Positions 1 to 9,124 are shown, counted from the stretch's first letter. The stretch: DNA of 64,000 nucleotides from Salinisphaera sp. (GCF_002729955.1 NZ_PBYA01000029.1:53627-117626); one strand, 5' to 3'. Numbers and translations are program-made. The notes: generated by a model not told the origin, from the letters alone.

Positions 1-1454
1 GCCAGGTTCTTTTCCTGGCGCCGGAAATCGGCCTCACGCCGCAGCTGATCGAACGTCTGCGCACCCGGTTCGAGGCGCGTATCGGCGTGTTGCATTCGCA
101 GCGCAGCGATGGCGAGCGTGCCGACGTATGGCGGGCCGCGCGCGCGGGCGACGCGGATATCGTCATCGGCACGCGTTCGGCCGTATTCACCCCCATGCCG
201 CGACTGGGGCTGATCGTGGTCGACGAAGAGCACGACGGCTCCTACAAGCAGCAGGACGGCTTTCGCTATCACGCCCGGGACGTGGCGCTGCGCCGTGCCC
301 AGCAGCGCGATATCCCGATCGTGCTCGGCAGCGCCACGCCGGCGCTTGAAAGCCTGCACAACGCCGAGCAAGGCCGGTTCGCCCACCTCAAACTGCCCGA
401 ACGCGCCACCGGCGCGGCCCTGCCGCCGGTACGGGTCATCGATATCCGTTCGCGCCCGCTGCTGGGCGGGCTGTCCGACCCCATGCTCGGCCATATCGAA
501 CGCCATCTCGGCGCCGGCAATCAGGTCATGGTTTTCATCAATCGTCGCGGCTATGCGCCGGCGCTGTCCTGCCACGACTGTGGCTGGATCGCGCCCTGCG
601 CGCGCTGCGATGCGCCGCTGACCCTGCATGGCGGCGGCACCCGCCTGCAATGCCACCACTGCGGCGCCCAGGACGCGAGCCCCGCACGCTGCCCGAGCTG
701 TGGCTCGAAAGAACTCATTGCGCTTGGCGCCGGTACCGAACGGGTCGCGGGCGCGCTACGCAGCCGTTTTCCGGACGTGCGGCTGGCGCGTTTCGATCGT
801 GACAGCGTCGCACGCAAGGGCCGGCTTGAAAGCCAGCTCGCCGACGTGGCCAGCGGTGCGACCCAGCTGCTGGTCGGCACCCAGATGCTGGCCAAGGGCC
901 ACGACTTCGCCCGCCTGACCTGTGTCGCCGTACTCGACGTCGACGGCGGCCTGTTCTCGGCGGATTTTCGCGCCGCCGAGCATATGGCCCAGCTCGTCAC
1001 CCAGGTGGCCGGCCGCGCCGGGCGCGGCGACTTGCCCGGCGAGGTGTGGCTGCAGACCCGTCATCCCGAGCATCCACTGCTGCATCGCCTGCTCACCGGC
1101 GGCTACGATGCCTTCGCGCAGGCGGCGCTGGCCGAACGTCGCGAGGCCGCGCTGCCGCCCTTCGGCCATCTCGCCCTGCTGCGTGCCGAAGCCCACGATC
1201 TGCAATCGCCCACGGCGTTTCTCGAACAGGCCGCGGCCACGATCCGCGCCGATGAGCAGATCGCCTGTCTGGGGCCCGTACCCGCGCCCATGCAGCGCCG
1301 TGCCGGGCGCTTTCGGGCCCATCTGCTGCTGCATGCCAGCCATCGGGCACGTCTGCATCCGGCCCTGGACCACTGGCAGCGCGTGCTCGGCGAACTACCC
1401 GGCGCGCGCCGGGTGCGCTGGTCGATCGACGTCGATCCGCAGGATCTGCTTTAG
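1..1454 (+). CDS. priA: Primosomal protein N' (PriA helicase), 3' part
   Basis: PriA is the 3'-to-5' superfamily 2 helicase that reloads the replisome at stalled forks. The reading frame is open from base 3, so the gene starts upstream of the window; the first residues (VLFLAPEIGLTPQ) are the helicase motif following Walker A. Visible next are the DEEH box (VVDEEHDGSYKQQ), motif III (LGSATPALES), the cysteine-rich zinc region with paired CxxC motifs (CHDCGW, CARCDA, CHHCGA, CPSCGS), the QMLAKGHDF segment and the QVAGRAGRG motif VI, then the C-terminal domain. The N-terminal DNA-binding and winged-helix domains are outside the window. The stop is TAG. All conserved helicase motifs present here look intact. 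Confidence 0.97.
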   Translation, partial: QVLFLAPEIGLTPQLIERLRTRFEARIGVLHSQRSDGERADVWRAARAGDADIVIGTRSAVFTPMPRLGLIVVDEEHDGSYKQQDGFRYHARDVALRRAQQRDIPIVLGSATPALESLHNAEQGRFAHLKLPERATGAALPPVRVIDIRSRPLLGGLSDPMLGHIERHLGAGNQVMVFINRRGYAPALSCHDCGWIAPCARCDAPLTLHGGGTRLQCHHCGAQDASPARCPSCGSKELIALGAGTERVAGALRSRFPDVRLARFDRDSVARKGRLESQLADVASGATQLLVGTQMLAKGHDFARLTCVAVLDVDGGLFSADFRAAEHMAQLVTQVAGRAGRGDLPGEVWLQTRHPEHPLLHRLLTGGYDAFAQAALAERREAALPPFGHLALLRAEAHDLQSPTAFLEQAAATIRADEQIACLGPVPAPMQRRAGRFRAHLLLHASHRARLHPALDHWQRVLGELPGARRVRWSIDVDPQDLL

Positions 1455-1516
1455 GGCGTGTCGTCATGAGACAAGGCGGCGCATCGGCGGCGCGCGGCCT
1501 TGCCTGACACGCCCTA
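1452..1516. repeat. Long inverted repeat after priA
   Basis: TAGGGCGTGTC at 1452-1462, which includes the priA stop codon, is the exact reverse complement of GACACGCCCTA at 1506-1516, with 43 bases between. The GGGCGTG core recurs in hairpins at 6874-6895 and 12865-12891. It could form a 3' stem-loop on the priA transcript, but there is no U tract and the loop is long, so an intrinsic terminator is not claimed. The rest of the priA to EF-hand gap (1517-1579) holds only the ribosome-binding site of the next gene. Confidence 0.6.
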
Positions 1517-1579
1517 AGACTGTTTTAAGGAAACTGCCCGACTGTGTGCTTGCACTTCAAAGCATCAACGGAGCAGAAA

Positions 1580-2113
1580 ATGCGAAACCAATTGCTTATC
1601 GCCGCCGGCCTGACCGGCGTCATGGCCGCCGCCAATGCGGCCACGCCCATCGAAATGTCGGACTGGGACAGCAACGGCGACGGCCATATCAGCCATAGCG
1701 AATGGAACGAGAGCTGCCCGGCCAGCAATATCTACAGCAACTGGGACACCGACAACGACGGGCTGATCGACGACGACGAATACAGCACCGGCCTGTTCCG
1801 CCACTGGGACGAGAACGACAACGGCGTGCTCGAAGAAAGCGAGTGGAGCAAGGCTAACGAAAACTGGTTCAACGAATACAGCGTCGAGTTCAGCGCCTGG
1901 GATTCCGACGGCGACGGCTTTCTCGAATACCGCGAGTTCGATGCCGGTCTGGGCAAGACCTCCTATTACGCCGACTGGGACGCGAACAACACCCTGTTCA
2001 TCGAAAAGTCGGAGTTCTGCGAAAGCCTGTTCAATCAGGCCGACGCGGATGACGATGACCAGATCAACGTCGGTGAATTCGATACCGATGTCGTGACCTG
2101 GTACATCTACTGA
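1580..2113 (+). CDS. Secreted calcium-binding protein with six EF-hand loops
   Basis: A 177-residue acidic protein. Residues 1-20 are a Sec signal peptide ending in ANAA. The mature part carries six evenly spaced EF-hand type loops beginning DSNGDGHIS, DTDNDGLID, DENDNGVLE, DSDGDGFLE, DANNTLFIE and DADDDDQIN. Each is preceded by a Trp or aromatic residue; the fifth loop is degenerate at the glycine position. The start was chosen at ATG 1580 because GGAG sits just upstream and it opens the signal peptide; an in-frame ATG at 1544 would put charged residues in front of it. A strong terminator follows. It probably binds calcium in the periplasm or outside. Its substrate or partner is unknown, but it lies directly upstream of a two-component system. 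Confidence 0.88.
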   Translation: MRNQLLIAAGLTGVMAAANAATPIEMSDWDSNGDGHISHSEWNESCPASNIYSNWDTDNDGLIDDDEYSTGLFRHWDENDNGVLEESEWSKANENWFNEYSVEFSAWDSDGDGFLEYREFDAGLGKTSYYADWDANNTLFIEKSEFCESLFNQADADDDDQINVGEFDTDVVTWYIY

Positions 2114-2142
2114 TCGCGCGAATCGCCTACGCGCGATGTTGG

Positions 2143-2171
2143 GGGCGCACGCTCGGTCGTGCGCCCTTTTT
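2143..2171 (+). terminator. Rho-independent terminator of the EF-hand gene
   Basis: GGGCGCACG (2143-2151) pairs perfectly with CGTGCGCCC (2158-2166) across a six-base loop and is followed by five Ts. It lies 30 bases after the EF-hand stop and before the response-regulator gene, so the two are probably separate transcripts. Confidence 0.92.
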
Positions 2172-2258
2172 CATTGCATCACGCTTTTTCATGGTCCGCA
2201 GCTATCGCCGGCATGCGGCCATATTGACCAGCCCCGGCGATCACGTCATGTTCAGCGC

Positions 2259-2924
2259 ATGCGCATACTGCTCATCGAAGACGACCCCATACTAGGCGAC
2301 GGCCTGCAGGTCGGCCTGCAACAGGCGGGCTATTCGGTCGACTGGCTCGCCGACGGCGCACTCGCTGCCGATGCCCTGGCCAACGACGAGTTCGACGCCG
2401 TGATCCTTGACCTCGCCCTGCCCTCGCGCTCCGGCCGCCAGCTGCTCGCCGACTGGCGCGATGCGGGCCAGACGGTCCCGATTCTGGTATTGACCGCCTA
2501 CGATGCGCTCGACGACCGTATCGACGGTCTCGACGGCGGCGCCGACGACTATCTCGTCAAACCTGTCGCCCTGGAAGAACTCGCTGCGCGACTGCGAGCA
2601 CTGGTGCGGCGCAGCCAGGGACAGGCCGACAACTGCCTGCGCTGGGACGGCATCGAGTTCAACCGCGCAAGCGGCATCCTCAGCATCGACGGCCAGGTAC
2701 TCGATCTATCCGCCCATGAACGCCAGATCATCACCGCCCTGCTGGAACGCCCCGGGCAAACGCTTACCCGCGAACAGCTGGCGTCGCGCCTCTATGGCTG
2801 GGACGGCGGGCCCGAAAGCAACAGCCTGGAAGTTCATATCCACAATCTGCGTCGCAAGCTGGGACGGCAACGCATCAAGACCGTACGCGGGCTCGGTTAT
2901 CGCATGGCCCAGCCAGACCGTTGA
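2259..2924 (+). CDS. OmpR/PhoB-type response regulator (QseB/PmrA-like)
   Basis: A 221-residue DNA-binding response regulator. The receiver domain (about 1-115) has the acidic pocket IEDD near residues 6-9, the phosphorylation site Asp51 in ILDLALP, the Thr in VLTAYD and the Lys in LVKPVA. The C-terminal winged helix (about 125-220) ends with the typical VRGLGYRM. The open frame extends upstream to 2136, but ATG 2259 gives the canonical MRILLIEDD start. The stop overlaps the TTG start of the following kinase (TTGA), so the two are translationally coupled. Closest in architecture to QseB, PmrA and TctD; the regulon cannot be read from sequence. Confidence 0.94.
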   Translation: MRILLIEDDPILGDGLQVGLQQAGYSVDWLADGALAADALANDEFDAVILDLALPSRSGRQLLADWRDAGQTVPILVLTAYDALDDRIDGLDGGADDYLVKPVALEELAARLRALVRRSQGQADNCLRWDGIEFNRASGILSIDGQVLDLSAHERQIITALLERPGQTLTREQLASRLYGWDGGPESNSLEVHIHNLRRKLGRQRIKTVRGLGYRMAQPDR

Positions 2925-4264
2925 ACATCAGCCTGCAAACCCGCCTGCTGCTGCTCATGAGCGTCGCTCTCGCGATTGGCGTGCTGGTGACGCAACAGGC
3001 CGGGCGATATGAATCACGGCGCACAGCCGCGGCCGATATCGACGCCCGCCTGGGCCGGGTCGCGCATACGCTATTACTGAGCTGGCAGGTTTCAAACGAT
3101 CTGACCGTCGCCAGCATTCCGGCACTGACTGTCGCCCCACCGGCGCCCGACGGCAAGCGCCTGCCCGTTTTCGAAGTCACCACTTTCGACAACCGCGTCC
3201 TGCTGCGCTCGCACGACTTCCCGCTGCGTACCCACGCCCTGCGTGCAGCCGGCCCCGGCTATGGCAACGCCGAAATCGAAAATACACGGTGGCGGGTTTT
3301 TACCGTCATCGACAGCCAGCGCCGGATCATTTGCCGTGTCGCATTGAACGAACACGACCGCAGCCTGCGCGAAGCCACGCTCGCGCCCCACTTCGACCAG
3401 CCGCTGCTGCTGGGCGTGCCCCTGATTCTGGTATTAGGCTGGATGTCCCTTGTCTATGGCCTGCGCCCCTTGCGCCGCCTCAGCCGCGAACTCGCCCGTC
3501 GAGATGCCACCGATCTCGCCCCGATTCGCAGCGTCGACAACGATGCGATCGTGGAAATACGCGCCCTGCGGCGCACGCTCGACGGACTGTTCGAACGGCT
3601 TCGCCACGCCGTGAACGCACAACGCCTGTTCACCGCAGCTGCAGGCCACGAGCTACGCACGCCACTGGCGGGGCTGCGTACCCAGATCGAAGTGGCCCAG
3701 CGCGCGCCCGATGCGCAGCAGCAAACACATGCGCTCGAGCGTATCGCCCGGGCCGGCGAGCATATGGAAAAACTCGTTTCGCGCCTGTTGCACCTGGCCC
3801 GCCTGGATAGCGGCGAAACTGAAATTGCCCGGCATACGCTGGATTTTGCCGCGCTCGTCGCGCGTATCAGCGGCGACTATGCACGCGTGGCCTGCGATGG
3901 CGTCGATCGACCCGCCGAACTGCAAGGCGACGCATCCCTGCTCGAGGCACTGGTGACCAATCTTCTCGATAACGCCTGCCGGCACGCGCCGACCGACACG
4001 CCGGTGGAGGTCACCCTCGCACACCACGACCACTGGCTTACGCTGCACGTACGCGATCACGGCCCGGGCCTGCCCGAAGCCGATCGCGCCCGGGCCTTCG
4101 ACGTCTTCTATCGCGGTGAAAACACCTTCGGTGAAGGCAGTGGCCTGGGCCTGGCGCTGGTTCGGGCCATCGCCCGGGCCCATGGCGGCCACGCCGGTAT
4201 TGACCCGCCGAGCCGCGACGGCCTGTGCGTGACCGTGCGCCTGCCCGCCGCGCATCGCTCGTAA
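2921..4264 (+). CDS. Sensor histidine kinase (QseC/PmrB-like), partner of the upstream regulator
   Basis: A 447-residue inner-membrane sensor kinase starting with TTG that overlaps the regulator stop. Transmembrane segments lie at about residues 8-26 and 161-180, enclosing a periplasmic sensor domain of roughly 130 residues. HAMP follows, then HisKA with the phospho-acceptor His243 in AAGHELRTP, the N box LVTNLLDNACRHAP, and the G boxes DHGPGLP and GSGLGLALV. All ATPase motifs are intact. The periplasmic domain has no cluster of acidic residues that would by itself prove metal sensing, but the EF-hand protein next door makes a cation signal worth testing. Confidence 0.93.
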   Translation: MNISLQTRLLLLMSVALAIGVLVTQQAGRYESRRTAAADIDARLGRVAHTLLLSWQVSNDLTVASIPALTVAPPAPDGKRLPVFEVTTFDNRVLLRSHDFPLRTHALRAAGPGYGNAEIENTRWRVFTVIDSQRRIICRVALNEHDRSLREATLAPHFDQPLLLGVPLILVLGWMSLVYGLRPLRRLSRELARRDATDLAPIRSVDNDAIVEIRALRRTLDGLFERLRHAVNAQRLFTAAAGHELRTPLAGLRTQIEVAQRAPDAQQQTHALERIARAGEHMEKLVSRLLHLARLDSGETEIARHTLDFAALVARISGDYARVACDGVDRPAELQGDASLLEALVTNLLDNACRHAPTDTPVEVTLAHHDHWLTLHVRDHGPGLPEADRARAFDVFYRGENTFGEGSGLGLALVRAIARAHGGHAGIDPPSRDGLCVTVRLPAAHRS

Positions 4265-4352
4265 ACGCTGGGCCGACCACGCCTACCCGCCTGTCGCCAA
4301 CCCGCGATGCCACGACAAGCGCCCTAATACGCATTGGTGGATACCCACCCAG

Positions 4353-4387
4353 GCGCCGCCGCCCTTTCGGCGCGCCTTCTTGCTTTT
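4353..4387 (+). terminator. Probable terminator after the two-component operon
   Basis: GCGCCG (4353-4358) and CGGCGC (4368-4373) form a six-pair stem with a nine-base loop, followed by the pyrimidine-rich GCCTTCTTGCTTTT. The stem is short and the T tract is broken. The remaining gap (4265-4478) shows no gene and no clear promoter for argS. Confidence 0.45.
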
Positions 4388-4478
4388 AAAGCCCGAATCC
4401 GGCCGGCCAGACATGGCCCGGCGTGAGCGCGCGCGTTAGACTGCGCGGTCATTCTTGCGACCGCCTATCGAAACCACC

Positions 4479-6146
4479 GTGAAACGTCTCGTTCAGGATC
4501 TGCTTGCCGACGCCGTCACCCGCGCCTGGCCCGATATCGACACCGCCGATGCGCCCCATGTGGAGCGTACCCGCGATGCCGCCCACGGCGACTTCGCCAG
4601 CAATATCGCGATGACGCTCACCAAAACGCTGCGTCGCAACCCGCGCGAGATCGCCCAGACGATCATCGACACACTGACCGAGGACGAACGCATCGACCGG
4701 GTCGAGATTGCCGGCCCCGGCTTCATCAATTTCTTTCTGGCGCCCGCGGCGTTTCGCGCGGCCATCGACGACGTGCTCGCCGCCGGTACGGCCTATGGGC
4801 AAAGCGATACCGGTGCCGGCCAGAAGATCATGATCGAGTTCGTCTCGGCCAACCCCACCGGCCCGCTGCATGTCGGTCACGGTCGCGGTGCGGCCGTTGG
4901 CGACTGTCTGGCGCGATTGTTCGAAGCCACCGGCTTCGAGGTGACGCGCGAGTTCTATTACAACGATGCAGGCGCCCAGATCGCCAACCTCGCCGTTTCC
5001 GTTCAGGCGCGAGCCAAGGGCATCACCCCCGAAGACGATGCCTGGCCTGCCGACGGTTATCGCGGCGACTACATCGCCGACGTGGCCGCGGCCTATCTCG
5101 CCGGCGAAACGGTCGCCGCGGACGATCGCGAAGTCACCGGCGCCGCGGATGCCGACAATCTCGACGCGATCCGCGAATTCGCCGTGGCCTATCTGCGCCG
5201 CGAACAGGACGCCGACCTCAAGGCGTTCGCAGTGGATTTCGATGTCTACTCGCTCGAATCGGCGCTCTATAGCGAAGGCCGGGTCGAGCGCACGGTCGAA
5301 GCGCTGGTCGCGGCCGGCCATACTTACGAGGCGGACGGCGCGCTGTGGCTCAAGACCACGGACTTCGGCGACGACAAGGATCGCGTCATGCGCAAGGCCG
5401 AAGGCGGCTATACCTATTTCGTGCCGGACGTGGCTTACCACGTGGCGAAATGGGAACGCGGCTACACCCGCGCGATCAACGAACAGGGCGCAGACCACCA
5501 CGGCACCATCGCCCGCGTACGCGCCGGACTGCAGGCGCTGGCCATCGGTATTCCCGAAGGCTGGCCGGACTACGTGCTCCACCAGATGGTCACCGTGATG
5601 CGCGGCGGCGAGGAAGTGAAGCTCTCCAAGCGGGCCGGCTCTTACGTGACGCTGCGCGATCTCATCGACGAGGTGGGTCGCGATGCCACCCGTTATTTTC
5701 TGGCGGCGCGCAAACCGGATTCGCAGCAGACCTTCGATATCGATCTGGCACGCAGTCAGAGCGAGGAAAACCCGGTCTACTACATTCAGTACGCGCATGC
5801 GCGTATCTGCAGCGTGCTCGGCCAGCTACAGGAACGCGGGCTGGACTACAGCCGCGAGGCGGCCGATCTGGCCCGCCTGGACAGTCCCCACGAACAGCGC
5901 CTGATCACCGCGATTTCGCGCTATCCGGAACTGGTGGAAAGCGCCGCCGCGGATTTTGCCCCGCAGGCCGTGGCTCATTATCTGCGCGATCTGGCCGATG
6001 CCTTTCATAGTTACTACAACGCCCAGCAGTTCCTGGTCGACGACGCCGCCCTGCGCAACGCGCGCCTGGCGCTGGTGTTCGCGACACGACAGGTGCTCGT
6101 CAACGGGCTTAAGCTGTTGGGCGTGAGCGCACCGGAGCAGATGTAA
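4479..6146 (+). CDS. argS: Arginyl-tRNA synthetase
   Basis: Class I aminoacyl-tRNA synthetase charging tRNA-Arg, about 555 residues, normal for the family. The N-terminal Add-1 domain is followed by the HIGH-equivalent in [15 protein letters not shown], the KMSKS-equivalent in [16 protein letters not shown], and a C-terminal DALR anticodon-binding domain ending [13 protein letters not shown] 4479 is preferred because it gives the usual short helical start ([13 protein letters not shown]); an in-frame TTG at 4455 would add eight residues, and neither has a strong Shine-Dalgarno. The TAA stop shares its last A with the ATG of the SPOR gene, so the two are cotranslated. In pseudomonads priA, argS and this SPOR gene are adjacent; here three genes separate priA and argS. 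Confidence 0.96.
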   Translation: MKRLVQDLLADAVTRAWPDIDTADAPHVERTRDAAHGDFASNIAMTLTKTLRRNPREIAQTIIDTLTEDERIDRVEIAGPGFINFFLAPAAFRAAIDDVLAAGTAYGQSDTGAGQKIMIEFVSANPTGPLHVGHGRGAAVGDCLARLFEATGFEVTREFYYNDAGAQIANLAVSVQARAKGITPEDDAWPADGYRGDYIADVAAAYLAGETVAADDREVTGAADADNLDAIREFAVAYLRREQDADLKAFAVDFDVYSLESALYSEGRVERTVEALVAAGHTYEADGALWLKTTDFGDDKDRVMRKAEGGYTYFVPDVAYHVAKWERGYTRAINEQGADHHGTIARVRAGLQALAIGIPEGWPDYVLHQMVTVMRGGEEVKLSKRAGSYVTLRDLIDEVGRDATRYFLAARKPDSQQTFDIDLARSQSEENPVYYIQYAHARICSVLGQLQERGLDYSREAADLARLDSPHEQRLITAISRYPELVESAAADFAPQAVAHYLRDLADAFHSYYNAQQFLVDDAALRNARLALVFATRQVLVNGLKLLGVSAPEQM

Positions 6147-6874
6147 TGGCGCGAGATTATTCCGGCCGACCGAACAGTTCCTCTTCGAACAACGGCAAGC
6201 GCAAGCCCACGCGCGGCAAGCCGGCCGCGCGCCCCACGCCGACCAAGCGCGCCAAGAGCGGCGGCCCGCCGGGCTGGGTGTGGATGATCTGCGGGCTGTG
6301 TATCGGTCTGACCGTGGCCGCGGTGTTCTATGTATTCGCCCGCCCCGGCGGCGATCTGGCGCGCGAGCAGATCGAGATCGCCATGCCGGAAAAAACCGGC
6401 AAGGACGAATCCTCGCAGTCGGCAAAAGCCGCCGCCCCGGCCGAGCCCGAAGCCGAAGAAGAAGAGCCGCGCTTTTCCTTCTACAAGATGCTGCCGAACT
6501 ATGAAGTGGTGATTCCGGAAGAGGAATATCCGGAGAAAAAGAATCGGTCGGCCTCGCACAGCGAGACGCCCAGCGCTGCCGAAGTCGAGCAGCCGGCCTC
6601 CAAGCCGCAGCCGACCACGCCCAAGGTGGAAGAGCCGGGGCGCTACATCATCCAGGCCGGCTCCTTCTCCACTCCGGCCGACGCGGAACGCCGCAAGGCC
6701 GAGCTGGGCCTGCTCGGGCTGGCCGCCAAGACGGTGGAAGTGGACCTGCCCTCCGGCAAGACGGTCTATCGCGTGCAGAGCAATACCATCAGCTCGTCGA
6801 GCGAGCTCAACAACATGCTCAAACGGCTGCGCGAAAACCGTATCGATACCCTCGTGATGCGGGCCAAGAACTAG
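6146..6874 (+). CDS. FtsN-like SPOR-domain membrane protein
   Basis: A 242-residue bitopic inner-membrane protein. A basic, low-complexity cytoplasmic tail (about 1-45) precedes one transmembrane helix (about 46-66, PGWVWMICGLCIG onward). A long acidic and proline-rich periplasmic linker (about 67-165) leads to a C-terminal SPOR domain (about 168-240, starting YIIQAGSFS), which binds denuded septal peptidoglycan. This layout matches FtsN and the argS-linked SPOR protein of Pseudomonas, so a role in cell division is likely. It starts within the argS stop codon. The hslVU genes that follow it in pseudomonads are absent here. Confidence 0.88.
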   Translation: MARDYSGRPNSSSSNNGKRKPTRGKPAARPTPTKRAKSGGPPGWVWMICGLCIGLTVAAVFYVFARPGGDLAREQIEIAMPEKTGKDESSQSAKAAAPAEPEAEEEEPRFSFYKMLPNYEVVIPEEEYPEKKNRSASHSETPSAAEVEQPASKPQPTTPKVEEPGRYIIQAGSFSTPADAERRKAELGLLGLAAKTVEVDLPSGKTVYRVQSNTISSSSELNNMLKRLRENRIDTLVMRAKN

Positions 6875-6895
6875 GGCGTGTCGCCGGGCACGCCC
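6874..6895. terminator. Hairpin between convergent genes
   Basis: GGGCGTG (6874-6880) pairs with CACGCCC (6889-6895) over an eight-base loop, beginning at the last base of the SPOR stop. It sits in the 32-base gap between convergent genes and could end transcripts from both sides, though neither side has a clean T tract. It shares the GGGCGTG core with the hairpins at 1452 and 12865. Confidence 0.5.
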
Positions 6896-6906
6896 GCTGG
6901 CCCTGT

Positions 6907-8061
6907 CTAGGGCTGGCTGCCCAGATACTGGGTCAGGGTATCGCGCCAGGCATCGCTGGCCAGATATTCGAGGATGGCGCGATTGATCGGTTCGCGCAGG
7001 TCGCTGCCCTCGGGCATGGCAAAGGCATAGTCCTGGCGGTCGAAGATCGACTCCAGCACGCTCAGCGTATCGCCGTATTCGTTTTTCACCCGGTAGTTGA
7101 GCAGCGGCGCATCGTAGACCACCGCATCGACTCGACCCGCCGCCAGTGCGGCAAGTCCGTCTTCGAGCTCGGGCCGGGCGCTGAAAGCGATGCCGCGATC
7201 GCGCAGGGCCTCGGCCGCGGCCGAGCCGTCTACCGTGACCACCCGCGCATCGGCCAGATCCTGGACGCCCTTGATGCCCGAGGCCAGCCGATCGACGGTC
7301 AGCGAGGTGGCGATGGCGGCCGTGAAACTTGAGATGATGATGATCGCGGCAAACATCCAGACCAGCCCGATCAACCGCCCGCCCAGGGTCCTGGGTGACT
7401 TGTCGCCGTAGCCGACCGTGGTCATGGTCACGGCCGCCCACCAGAAGCCGCTGCCCAGGCCCTGGGCGGTGCTACCACCGAATTCCTCGGCATTGGCCCG
7501 GCGCTCGAACAGCCAGATGATCACGCCCACCGCCATCAGCAGGAGGGCGAGCGCGGCGAGTGCGGTGAAGAACTGCCAGGAAAAGAAGCGACGCACCGTG
7601 GCCCAGACCGCGCTGCCATCATTCGCGGGCACGGCGATCGCCAGGCCCGTGGAATAGAACGGGTAGGAAAAATCGATATGGGCTTCGCGGGGCGCGGTCA
7701 CCGTCAATGCCGCGACCGACAGATCCAGTTCGCCGTTTTCCAGACCGCTGAACAGCCCGGCCAGATCACTGGGCACGTAATCGTATTCGATGCCCAGCCG
7801 CTCGGCGACTGCCTGCCAGAGCACGATACTCACCCCGGAAAAACGGCCGTCGCCGCTATCGACCACGAACGGCGGCGCGTGTTTGGTGCCCACCCGCAGA
7901 CGTGCGCCGCGTTCGTTCGCCGGCATGGCCTGGGCCACGATATCGGGCGTACTCGCTTCCATACCGCCCGTCTGGGCAAACGCCGGGCTGGCGCATAGCA
8001 GCACGCCCAGCATCGCCAGCACTGCGGCATGACGCAGGCCCTGGAAATAACGGTTATTCAT
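6907..8061 (-). CDS. GluR0-type ligand-gated potassium channel (prokaryotic ionotropic glutamate receptor)
   Basis: A 384-residue protein with a periplasmic amino-acid-binding domain split by a potassium-channel pore. Residues 1-29 are a signal peptide ending in AFA. S1 (about 55-145) has the solute-binding pattern, including LTVTAPREAHIDFSYPF, with Arg125 where glutamate receptors hold the ligand carboxylate. M1 is about 165-184. The pore loop and filter TTVGYGD are at about 214-220, the sequence of potassium channels. M3 (about 230-252) ends SFTAAIATSLTV, resembling the SYTANLAAF gating motif of animal receptors. S2 (about 262-380) carries Asp318 in YDAPLL, the likely ligand-amine acid. Start ATG 8061 follows GGGGAG; an in-frame start four codons upstream is less likely. 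The ligand is unknown. Confidence 0.93.
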   Translation of the reverse strand: MNNRYFQGLRHAAVLAMLGVLLCASPAFAQTGGMEASTPDIVAQAMPANERGARLRVGTKHAPPFVVDSGDGRFSGVSIVLWQAVAERLGIEYDYVPSDLAGLFSGLENGELDLSVAALTVTAPREAHIDFSYPFYSTGLAIAVPANDGSAVWATVRRFFSWQFFTALAALALLLMAVGVIIWLFERRANAEEFGGSTAQGLGSGFWWAAVTMTTVGYGDKSPRTLGGRLIGLVWMFAAIIIISSFTAAIATSLTVDRLASGIKGVQDLADARVVTVDGSAAAEALRDRGIAFSARPELEDGLAALAAGRVDAVVYDAPLLNYRVKNEYGDTLSVLESIFDRQDYAFAMPEGSDLREPINRAILEYLASDAWRDTLTQYLGSQP

Positions 8062-8087
8062 GGACTCCCCCACTCGGCGGGGCCGCG

Positions 8088-9107
8088 TCAGAAACCGTGG
8101 CGCAAACCCAGCAGAAAACTCACGTCCGGCGAAACCCCGGTGTTCAGGTCTTCGATAATCGCAAATTCCATGCGCGAGCGCTCGCTGAGCTGCCAGTCCA
8201 CGCCCAGCGCGCCGGACACGGCGGTGCCGTCGAGCGCTTCGATATCGGTATTTTCATAGAACGGGCTATGCGCATAGCCCTGTACCTTGACCACCACCGA
8301 GGGCAGCACCGCATAGCCCAGGGTCGCCCAGCCGAAGGCGACTTCCTGTACGCGCTGGTCTTCGAGCACGTCGCCCTCGCCGGAATACAGCCCGCCCACG
8401 CCGGCGAGCATGCGCCAGCGCGAAAGGCCGCCCTGGTTGTTGCCGATCGTGCCCCACAGAGATACGTCGGCCGCGCCGCTGCCGGTCAGCCGATCTGCAT
8501 CGCCGGTCGGCAGCTTGAGTTCGCCAGCGAGGGCCATGCCCCAGTCGCCGAAACCGGCCAGGCGCTTCTTCAAGCCCAGGCGCACATCGCCCACGCCGGA
8601 CGGCGAATCGCTCACGTCGAGGGCAACGCGACCATCGCGCTCATATCGAAACGACTGGCGATCGCGGGGCGCATCGGATCGCCCGCCGTCGGAAAACCCG
8701 AACAGATCGTGGAAATCGTCGATGAAACCGTCGGCAAAGCCACCGCTGTGATCGACGAAGGGTATTTCGATACTGGCCTGCCAGTCGTTGGCCAGACCAC
8801 GCTCGAATACCAGCGCGGCACGGGTGGTTTCGCCGTCGAACAACAGGCGTTCGTTGCCGCTGTTCTGTTCGGTGTAGTGGCTGGTGAAATCCACGCGCAG
8901 CCCGCCACGCCAGGCGCCGGGTTCGACCACGGTATAGCCGTCGGCTCGCGGCAGCCCGTAGATCGCCACCGTCGGCGACTGGTCCGAAAACGCCAGCGGC
9001 TGCGGCGCCTGTCCGTCGTCGGCCTGTGCGAGTACCGGTGTGACCCCAAACAGAGTAGAAAACAGCAGGCACGACGCCCCGCATGCCCGTAAACGACCCA
9101 GCCCCAT
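8088..9107 (-). CDS. DUF3187-type outer-membrane protein
   Basis: A 339-residue protein with a signal peptide (about 1-27, ending VLA) and alternating hydrophobic/polar strands through to a C-terminal Phe (LLGLRHGF). That pattern is typical of an outer-membrane beta barrel inserted by BAM. Motifs such as GGLRVDFTSHYTEQNS and EIPFVDHSGGFADGFIDDFH match the uncharacterised DUF3187 family as remembered. ATG 9107 has GGGGGA nine bases upstream. It precedes the channel gene on the same strand by 26 bases, so the two are probably cotranscribed. The function is unknown; a porin or lipid-related role is possible. Confidence 0.78.
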   Translation of the reverse strand: MGLGRLRACGASCLLFSTLFGVTPVLAQADDGQAPQPLAFSDQSPTVAIYGLPRADGYTVVEPGAWRGGLRVDFTSHYTEQNSGNERLLFDGETTRAALVFERGLANDWQASIEIPFVDHSGGFADGFIDDFHDLFGFSDGGRSDAPRDRQSFRYERDGRVALDVSDSPSGVGDVRLGLKKRLAGFGDWGMALAGELKLPTGDADRLTGSGAADVSLWGTIGNNQGGLSRWRMLAGVGGLYSGEGDVLEDQRVQEVAFGWATLGYAVLPSVVVKVQGYAHSPFYENTDIEALDGTAVSGALGVDWQLSERSRMEFAIIEDLNTGVSPDVSFLLGLRHGF

Positions 9108-9124
9108 AACGCGTCCCCCAATGG

